A DNA stretch of 64,000 nucleotides from Nigrospora sphaerica (lineage: Eukaryota > Ascomycota > Sordariomycetes > Amphisphaeriales > Apiosporaceae), in NCBI GenBank assembly GCA_018287875.1, contig JAGVVL010000013.1, positions 3,410,001 to 3,474,000 on the forward strand, given 5' to 3'. Positions within the stretch are counted from its first letter, which is position 1, and every line of letters begins with the position of its first letter. Shown here piece after piece: positions 57,006-64,000 of this stretch. A program made the position numbers and the translations under genes. The notes beneath the pieces were generated by a model. The model had not been told where the DNA came from. It saw nothing but the letters and a program-made list of their open reading frames with translations, and searched no databases.

Positions 57006-58474
57006 GGTGGTGGGGGGCAGGGCCGTCTCGTTATTGCAAAAAGTGGTGAATGCTGTGTCGCTTCCTTTTTTTTCCCTCGCCAAACGCCAGATAGAAGGGG
57101 ACCGGATCTTCTTAATGCAACCAAGGCAGGGCAAGCGAAAGGGTGGCGCTGTTGCTCCCTGGGCCGGAGGTAAATGACCGCCCCTAAGTGCAGGTGTGGA
57201 CAAATTAGGGGACCCCTAGATTTTGACTACTTGCCCCCCCTTCTTGTGTCAATCTCAGGCGGCATGTTCCCTTTACCGCGCACTAACCAAAAAGAAAGGG
57301 AATCCTCCCCCCCCCCCCCCCAATCTCGTTTTTTGCTTTGGGCGTGCCAAGCAGATGACTATCCAGGAGGAGGGGGGAATGACGACGGCATCCCGTCGTG
57401 AAAGGGTTCAGGAGGACGGAATGTACGAGTCATAGGCGCTCCACGTACTCGGTACCTGGCGCTAACAAAGATGGCCGGAGAAGGAATCACACGCAACTCC
57501 CCCCTGAGAAATTGAATCGCTGGGACCCAGGCAGGGAGGGGCCCCGGACCGGTCATCCGGAGTGGCGGGGAAAAGCAGCCAGCCCGTCGTTACGGGGGTT
57601 CAAAAGTCCTTTTAGGCAAGTTAACTGGACGACCGGCGCCGAACTGGGTCGTCGAGGAATCCCGTCGGACATGGGAAGTCATTGTCCCCGTGGGTGTCGT
57701 GCGCATCCCACGAGACACCCACGAGACACCAACGTCCTGACATGTCAGCTGTGTCGTGTATGCGCGTTCGCGTGGCCTCGATGCCGGTGGAAAGGGCCGG
57801 GAAGATGGGGTGAGAGGAAATGATGGCGGCGGTGTCGCGTGCACCGCCCGCCAGTTTTTTAGCTGCCGACCGACACACAGGCCGTGATGCGCTCCCCGTT
57901 CGGATCGGCTGTCAGGCGATCCAACATTCGCCCACGTACGAGAGAGAGAACGCACCGGTTCATTTCGCCCGCGCCCGGGCATGGGCCCCAACACAACTAA
58001 GCTGTTTTCTTCTTGAACCCCCTCCCGCCGCCACCGGCCGACTCGCTTGGCGCGAGATGGGGTCCTTGTTCCTTTTGTTCGGAACAAGAAAGACTGTTAG
58101 CGATGCCGCCTGTGCCAGCCAGCGCTCCCGCCTCAAAGACCCTGTCGGACATAGCAACATCACAACCCCTTTGTGCGCTCTTCCCGCCGAGACAAAGTTC
58201 TGTTATACTCCCGCTGTCAACGCAGAACCCCCGAAAAATAGGACGTGTGCCTGTTCGGGAACAATGGGCATTCAGAAACCCGGCATCGTGCGAGGAGGCT
58301 CAGATTATAAATTCCCCGGATAGCTCCCCGAAGCCACTCTTTTCCTGGCCCGCCGCTTCGGAACCTTCGGCAGAAACCAAGCACCCAGCGCCAAACGTCC
58401 TATCTTGCCAAAGCCAAAGCGCACCTTGTCAGCGGGTTTCCATCGCCAGCAAGCTAGTGGCCATACCCACCGCC
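57006..58474. other. divergent promoter region
   Basis: Between the CRAL-TRIO gene (minus) and the next plus-strand gene. Contains a run of 15 C at 57307-57321. The frame of the downstream gene is open far upstream, but its sequence there is not protein-like. Confidence 0.45.
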
Positions 58475-60079
58475 ATGTCGTCTGGGCACGGCGGAGAAGA
58501 CGCCTTTTGGGAGGAGGCGGAGGCGGCTGTGGAAGCGGCTTGGGACGATATCGAGCGCTACGTCCTAGACGAGAGCGCCGTCTCGGCGCCGCTCAGATTG
58601 GCCCGCACCGGAGACGGCTACCCGCCTCCTCGTGCGCCGACTAGAAGGGGGCACCGGGAACCCCAGTCGACCGGCGGTTCCGATACGAGCGACGGACAAA
58701 CGGGACTGCGCGGGGCCATCAGGGACTCGTGCCCGCCTTCGGACCCGCACGGCATAACCGCCACTTTCGGAGGCATCCGACTCAACGACCGGGGCCGTCC
58801 CGGAGCGCGGCCCCGTCAGGTGAGTGACACATCCCGCCCTCCGCTTACCCCCCTCCGTACCGGTGCTACGTCCTGTTCTCCCCTCTCGCCGCTTCACATG
58901 GGCAGGTCCGGTCCCTCGGGCTCTCCCCGGTCGCCCGCCTCCGGTCGCTCGTCGGGCTCTTCGAGCCAGCGCCGTCGTCTGTCGCGGCGCATCACGTCGT
59001 CCAACGCGTCGCTGGGCCTCTCGAGCTGGTCGACGCAGTCGTCGTCGGGCTCGGCCGAGGCGCCTTCTTCGTCGCCGGCGGCGTGGGCGCTGCGGGTGGG
59101 CGGGCGGCGGCTCAGCCGCGGGCTCGCGGGCGCGAACCGGGCGGCGCAGGGCTTGCTGGGCCAGCGCAAGAGCAGCTACAAGGGGTGCCCGCGCCACGGG
59201 CTCGAGCTGTGCCGCCCGTGCCTGTTCCGCATCGTGCTCGCCGGCGCCACCTACGACGAGGCCGCCAAGGTCGTGCCCGACGCCAAGGTCGACGCGCCGC
59301 CCGCCGTCGCCGTGCGGCCCCTCTACGGCCGCGCCGCACGCCTCCGCCCCCTCGACGACGCGCAGCTGCGTGCCGCCGACCCCGGCGCCGGCGCGAAAGC
59401 GGCGCCGGCGCCGGAGCCGCCGCTGCCCGCGCGCTACGCCGAGCCGCGCCCGGCCTGGTTCGTCTACTGCGCGCGGTGCCAGCTGACGCACCTCGCGGGG
59501 GCGCTGGGGCCGGGCGCGGCGGCGGCGCACCCGTCGCACTGCGCCAACGCGGCGGGCGAGCGCAGCGTCGTCGTCTGGGTCGACGCCGAGCCGGCGTGGC
59601 ACCCGCGCCGCGGCGCCGCCGGCCGCTACGCCGTCTACTTCGGGCCTGGGTCGCGGCACAACGCGGCGGGCGCCGAGCGGGGCTTCGCGGGCGCCGCGGC
59701 GCTCGAGTTCGGCGCGCTCGCCCGCGCTCTCGGCCGCGCCGAGGCCCCCCTCGCGCTGCGCCGCGACCTCGTGGCGCGCCGCGCCATCAGCAACTCGCAC
59801 GCCTTCCTCTGGGGCCTCGTCCGCTTCCGCCTGGTCGTCTTCTCGCCCCTCAAGGCCCTCGGCCACTGGCTCCAGACCGACGGCCCCGGCGAGGCCCCCG
59901 AGACCGTGCCGCATTTCCTCAACTTCGACAAGGTCCACGGCACGCCGCGCGAGACCTGGCTCGAGCATCGGCGGCTCCTCGACGACGCCGTCGCCCGCCT
60001 CGCCGAGCTCGGCATCGACGTCTCCTTCTTCCCCTGGAGGACCCAGGGTTACACCCCGGAGTGGAAAATGTTTGCCTAA
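58475..60079 (+). CDS. lineage-specific protein with a possible degenerate RNase H-like domain
   Basis: One continuous frame, 534 residues from the Met at 58475 (MSSGHGGEDAFWEEAEAAVE). The N-terminal 115 residues are acidic, then Pro/Arg/Gly-rich. A basic Ser-rich linker follows (about 130-225). From about residue 230 an ordered region begins: KGCPRHGLELCRPCLF, with three Cys and a His that could bind a metal. A Pro/Ala stretch comes next, and then WFVYCARCQLTHL. Residues about 365-440 (VVVWVDAEPAWHPRRG, AVYFGPGSRHN, ALEFGALARAL) resemble the order of strands in fungal RNase H-like domains. However, the usual acidic catalytic residues are not at the expected places, so activity is doubtful. 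The C-terminus (about 470-534) contains VPHFLNFDKVHGTPRETWLEH and a typical WRTQGYTPEWKMF end. Base composition is extremely GC-rich. Family is unknown and the fold call is weak. Confidence 0.65.
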   Translation: MSSGHGGEDAFWEEAEAAVEAAWDDIERYVLDESAVSAPLRLARTGDGYPPPRAPTRRGHREPQSTGGSDTSDGQTGLRGAIRDSCPPSDPHGITATFGGIRLNDRGRPGARPRQVSDTSRPPLTPLRTGATSCSPLSPLHMGRSGPSGSPRSPASGRSSGSSSQRRRLSRRITSSNASLGLSSWSTQSSSGSAEAPSSSPAAWALRVGGRRLSRGLAGANRAAQGLLGQRKSSYKGCPRHGLELCRPCLFRIVLAGATYDEAAKVVPDAKVDAPPAVAVRPLYGRAARLRPLDDAQLRAADPGAGAKAAPAPEPPLPARYAEPRPAWFVYCARCQLTHLAGALGPGAAAAHPSHCANAAGERSVVVWVDAEPAWHPRRGAAGRYAVYFGPGSRHNAAGAERGFAGAAALEFGALARALGRAEAPLALRRDLVARRAISNSHAFLWGLVRFRLVVFSPLKALGHWLQTDGPGEAPETVPHFLNFDKVHGTPRETWLEHRRLLDDAVARLAELGIDVSFFPWRTQGYTPEWKMFA

Positions 60080-61208
60080 ACCGCGGGTTTCCCCGGGTGG
60101 TACCGGATGCCCCGGTGGGCTGCGGTGGGTTTGTAGTCCCCCTTTTCCGTTACCCCCTTAGGCGCAGCTGTAATCACCCCGGTATGGGCTGTAGGGGCAT
60201 CGCGCGCTGAGAACGAGTTCGTACCAAGATATACTACAGAAACCTCAAGGTGGGTGCAGTAAATGCAATCAATGGATGTGGAGAATGACAAGAATGCTGT
60301 TCCCTCACCTAACATTCCTAACCCCTCCGTTTCTGTGACGTACTCTAAAGACGACTCCTGCCTCTTGGCTTCCGGGTCCGCCTGATAAGGCCTCTTCCCA
60401 CCCACGGTATGAAGAACAGGAGAAGCAGTAGTGCCTGCCTCGAGGTCGAACGACAGTGGAGGGGTGGTCTCACGGCACTCGTTCATAAGGCACTGGGCGG
60501 CGAAACGGGCACAAAGACGAGCGGACAGTAGTACAACGCTGAGGGTATATTATTCACGATAAACCGCAAATTTGGTAAACGACGGCAAGCTGTACAAGAT
60601 AGCCGTGTAGGAGGGTGCTGGTGAAGGGTGGGCCGGCTATGATTCTCCAGAATCCCGCAGGCCGCAGCCGCGGCCACAGCAAGCAACAGAACCCGAAAAG
60701 GGGCGGCTAATTCGGGTCGTGGTACGTCGTCCGTCGTCGTCATAGTCTGGTCGTCGGGCTTCCGCCCGTCTGCCCCGGCGAGAAAGACACCTTCCGGGAA
60801 CATGTACATATTAATATAGTGTAAGCGCCTAGAACTCCGGGGTACCCGCTGGAAGCCGGGGGAAATGTGCGGGGGTGTCGAAGAAAAATAAAAGTGATAA
60901 AAGGCCCTTTGCCAAAGGACCTGGGGTATTATCCGGATCAATGCAAACGGTCTTCGAAAGCAATGCAATGAGAAAAAGCCGGCGAAATACGAGAAGCCAG
61001 GTAGAAAGTGAGAGGGGCGTGGGGAGCAGGCGGGGTGGTCGGTTGTCCGGTCAAGTCTTGGGGACGAGGTCAGTGAGGATCTTGGCAAGATGGCTACGCA
61101 ACCTGACGCGGGGGACATCAGGGATACGGACGGATCTCCGTTCTTCTTTCACGGGGAGCCCTTGGAGCCCAAGCAGGCAGGGGACAAGTACATACCCATG
61201 CAAGCACA
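60080..61208. other. spacer between convergent genes
   Basis: Shared 3' flank of the lineage-specific gene and the UBTD gene. No gene recognised. One 211-codon minus-strand frame (60483-61118) has no protein-like features. Confidence 0.45.
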
Positions 61209-62449
61209 TCATAACCGCGGAAAGACCAGCGCGTTGATGACATGGCCCTGTTTCCACCCTTGGTCCTGGAGCGAAGAAGTCTCCTTCATGATCTTGCCCA
61301 TGTAGGCGAGTTTGATGCGCTTGTTGGACGGCAGCTGTGGCGAGCTATGTGTCAGCAAAGCCCAGCCCGGCGGGACGCACCCCGGGAAGGGTGCGGTACG
61401 ACTCACATTGGCCTCGTCGGTGATCTTGCGGGCGACGCTGCGGGCCGTCTCGGTGGAGCCGATGCTAACGATGATGTCGCGGCTGTTCTCGCTCAGGCGG
61501 GCGCGCAGCTTGACGAGGTCGCGCACGTCGGCGACGGCCTTGCCCTTCTCCTCGCGGCGGCGCAGCGCCTCGTCGCCGTTGTCGTCCGGCGCGGCCCCGA
61601 CGACGCCCTCCTCGGCGGCCGCGTCCCCATCCTCCTCCTCCCCCTCCTCCTTGGCGACCCGGCTGCGGTCATCGTCGGCCTGCTCCTCGGAGCCCTCGGC
61701 CAGGTTGACGGGGTCGCAAACGATCCACTCGGGCAGGGCGTAGTAGGTGCCCAGCGCGTCGTAAACGCCGTTGGCGAGGTTACCCGTCGGCAGGGTGATC
61801 TCGGCGGCCTTAAGGATGCTCTGGGCCGTGGCCAGGGCCGTATCCTCGGCGGCGTCGGCGTTGTCGTCACCGTCGGGTCCGCGACTCTCGTTGTCGTCGC
61901 TGTCGGCGGCGGCGGCGGCGGCCCGCGACGCGTCAGCGTCCCAAAGAATCTCGAGGGCGGCGTGGAGAGTCTGCCAGATCTCGGCGCGGCCGGTCACGCG
62001 GGTGTCGAAGAAGTCGGCGCGCTCGCGGGCCAGCTGCGCGCGGGTCCAGGTGCGGTTCTTGGAGGCCCAGACGTGCCGGCGTAGGGGCTTGTCGATGTGC
62101 TCTGACAGCGGCTGCTGTGGGTCGTGGCGGGCGCGGCGGCGGGCCACGGTGCGCATGTCCTCGGGACGGTGCCCGGCGCGGGAGGGGCCATCGTCGGGGT
62201 TGGCGGCAAGCCGCGGCGAGTTGATGGCGCGCGCCGAGCTCGACGGCGGCGCGCCCCCGGGGTACGGGGCATTGGGCCCGCGGGGGGTCGAGAAGCAGCA
62301 GCCCTGGGGAGACGGGGGAAGAGGGTTAGGTGGTGAGGCAAGTGGCCAAGTCCGTCGGGAACGGAGCAGCGGTTGCGGGGGGGGGGGGGCCGTGTGTATG
62401 TGTCTGTGTGCCGTGTATGCGGGTTCGGGGGAGGGCGTCTGCTTACCAT
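61209..62449 (-). CDS. UBTD-type ubiquitin-domain protein, N-terminally acylated
   Basis: Three exons, 62449-62447 (only the ATG), 62303-61407 and 61334-61209, with introns of 143 and 72 nt, encode 341 residues. Splicing the start codon to exon 2 gives MGCCFSTPRGPN, a classic N-myristoylation signal (Gly2) with two adjacent Cys for palmitoylation. This start is conserved in fungal relatives I recall. The UBTD1/2 N-terminal helical domain spans about residues 75-210 (EHIDKPLRRHVWASKNRTWT, TRVTGRAEIWQTLHAAL, LPTGNLANGVYDALGTYYALPEW) with an acidic insert. A second acidic linker follows, and the C-terminal ubiquitin-like domain spans about 260-340 (RARLSENSRDIIVSIG, RIKLAYMGKIMKE). In animals UBTD proteins bind E2 enzymes. 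A membrane-attached ubiquitin adaptor is inferred here. The second intron is in frame, so leaving it in would insert 24 residues into the UBL domain. Confidence 0.92.
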
Positions 62450-62693
62450 GGTGCGCCAATCAGGATTGTGCGGTTGGAATGCGGGCTACTAGACCATGGC
62501 GTGAGGCCTGGGACGACGGGACATGCGCGCGCGCGCGGCCTCTCTTCTTATCCCTAGGAAAGACTGGCTGCGTCGCGGTTGGGGATCGTCGGCGTCTTTG
62601 GAACGAGTCGGGCCGGAACAGCTGCACCTCTGGGGTGGGAGGAGAAGAGGGAGGGGGAGAGAAAGGACGGCGGTGGTGGAGGCTGACGACAGG

Positions 62694-62720
62694 AGCAGCA
62701 GCAGCAGCAGCAGCAGCAGC
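62694..62720. repeat. (AGC)9 trinucleotide repeat
   Basis: Nine perfect AGC units about 250 bp upstream of the UBTD start codon, inside GA-rich DNA. Not in a supported coding frame. Confidence 0.9.
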
Positions 62721-63558
62721 TGGAGGAGGAGGGGTTGGTCGGTCGGAACGGGCAGGCCAAGCGAAGATCAACCCGGATCGGATGAGGCGAGACGAGAGTG
62801 AGGTCAACGAGGCTGATCAAAGGCCGGTTGACGAAAGCTCAGTTCGGTGTTGATCCTTCCATGGAAACGGCCTGGGCCCTGGACCGGCCGGGATGGGTTT
62901 CTGTTTGACTCTCTCGCTATCATTGGAAGGCCCTTTTCTCGATGGAGTCGATGAACAAGCCCCACCAACATCCCTAGTGGAGCTTCCGAACGAGATTGGG
63001 CGCTATTGCTGCTGTAATATTTCATGCTGGGACTCCGATTCACCCCAAAAGAAAAAAAAAAAGTTCCCTAATAGATACGAGGGAGGTACTCTCCGTAGGC
63101 ACTTTTAACCAACCTACTCCCAAGATCCATAATACTACTGCATCTTGTACGACACTATCCATCCTTTTCACTGGGAACTTTTCAACTTACTAATCATTGG
63201 ATACTTCGTCCGACTACCTGCCTACCTCCTCTCTCAGGGCAGATCCCGAATCGCGAGACCCACCGTCTCCCAAGGCCCAGCCTCGTAGCCTGAGCAGCCC
63301 AGGATCACCATGACGGCCCGCCGAATTGCGGGCTGCGCTCTGCGGGCCCGCCTGCACGTCGCCCGTCGCAGCATCGATCGGTGACGATGAGGGGCCTCGT
63401 GGCCGCGAGGCGCCGGTCCGCCTGCATAGCATTTACACATAGCTGCACGCATGGCCTGGATACCGTCTCCATTCCATGCAAGGCGTTCCCTGTTTTGTTC
63501 ACCATGTCGTCGTGGTCTCGTTTGCGTGGCCCTGCCGTTCGTGGCCAAAGCGTAGGCA

Positions 63559-63611
63559 AGTATGTGTGCGTGCGTGTGCGTGTGTCTGTGCGTGTGCGTG
63601 TGTGTGTATGT
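63559..63611. repeat. TG/CG-rich microsatellite
   Basis: Alternating TG with interspersed CG and TC steps over about 50 bp. Alternating purine-pyrimidine sequence of this kind can adopt Z-DNA. Confidence 0.75.
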
Positions 63612-64000
63612 GGCGTGTCGTGATGGCCGGCTCGCCGCATGGACTCACTCGCAAAGGGCCTCGGGCGCACATCTGCGGCAAGCGTTTCTGCGCGGTCGTT
63701 CCATCCGTCGGCCGATGTCCGGCGGACCATCGAACCTCCAAGGGGAGATTGCCCGTGTTCCAGTGGTGCGGCTTCTTCAGCGTGCGCGCAAAAGCGCAAA
63801 ACGTACCGCATGGCGACGCCCCGTCCGGATCCGCCGCGGCTTTTTACGTAAACCGTCTCCAGCACTGCTACATCCGTCAGATTTGCCATGTAGGGTGGTG
63901 TTTCCATGTCCGCACCGCATCCGCCTCCTGCCCGCCCCCCGAGGTGCCATCATGTACGTCTAGGCAACCACGTATAAGCTTTTTGACGGAACTCAAAACG

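Larger units (their letters stand above)
62450..64000. other. gene-free stretch at the window end
   Basis: Promoter of the UBTD gene followed by low-complexity DNA: an AGC repeat at 62694-62720 and a TG/CG-rich microsatellite at 63559-63611. No supportable gene. The nearest open frames are without domain-like sequence. A gene partly beyond the window cannot be excluded. Confidence 0.5.

Noticed and set aside
56295..57173. long plus-strand frame opposite the CRAL-TRIO gene
   Set aside because: Arg/Gly/Val-rich shadow of Ala-rich codons on the minus strand.
59083..60210. 375-codon alternative plus frame in the orphan gene, and an 86-nt intron (58820-58905) that would lead into it
   Set aside because: The product would be an Arg/Pro/Ala low-complexity chain, whereas the chosen frame gives ordered sequence with Cys/His/Trp patterning through to its stop.
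1..64000. CRISPR arrays, insertion sequences, bacterial operons
   Set aside because: Nothing of the kind is seen, and intron-bearing genes and a split tRNA show the DNA is eukaryotic nuclear.

Overview
The window comes from a filamentous ascomycete nuclear genome. Genes are interrupted by short spliceosomal introns (mostly 50-150 nt, GTRNGT donors, CTRAY-like branch sites, YAG acceptors), coding DNA is GC-rich, and several proteins have their closest recognisable relatives in Sordariomycetes. I can support about 18 intact protein genes, one decayed gene, one intron-containing tRNA and a few doubtful fragments. Species cannot be named from sequence alone.

Layout. (1) Positions 1 to about 21.4 kb form a gene-poor, more AT-rich segment with degenerate DNA. 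Its genes mostly encode secreted, low-complexity or lineage-specific proteins: a knottin-like protein with an Asn/Gly/Gln tail (5.4-6.0 kb), a secreted protein of unknown function (10.1-11.2 kb), a Ser/Thr/Tyr repeat protein with Kex2-like sites (14.5-16.7 kb) and the frameshifted C-terminal part of a chitinase-like gene (17.8-19.9 kb). A small zinc-finger protein and a zinc-type alcohol dehydrogenase-like oxidoreductase lie among them. (2) From 21.5 to 30.5 kb there is a conserved block: GMP synthetase, mitochondrial rhomboid protease, M20 carboxypeptidase, a conserved fungal protein of unknown function and tRNA-Pro(AGG). (3) From 30.5 to 44.9 kb it is sparse again, with a 14-TM-type MFS transporter and a secreted tyrosinase separated by 6 kb without a gene. 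(4) From 44.9 to 62.5 kb there is a second conserved block: Mpv17/SYM1-type membrane protein, phosphoglycerate kinase, SEM1/DSS1, IML2-type TPR protein, CRAL-TRIO (Sec14-like) protein, a lineage-specific protein with a possible RNase H-like fold, and a UBTD-type ubiquitin-domain protein.

Functionally the conserved blocks are unlinked housekeeping genes (purine synthesis, glycolysis, proteasome, mitochondrial membrane, lipid transfer) and not a pathway. The interesting part is the first 21 kb, which looks like a fast-evolving secreted-protein compartment bordering a housekeeping block. Exon boundaries given here were placed by hand from splice consensus, reading-frame continuity and family knowledge. 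Every multi-exon CDS sums to a multiple of three.
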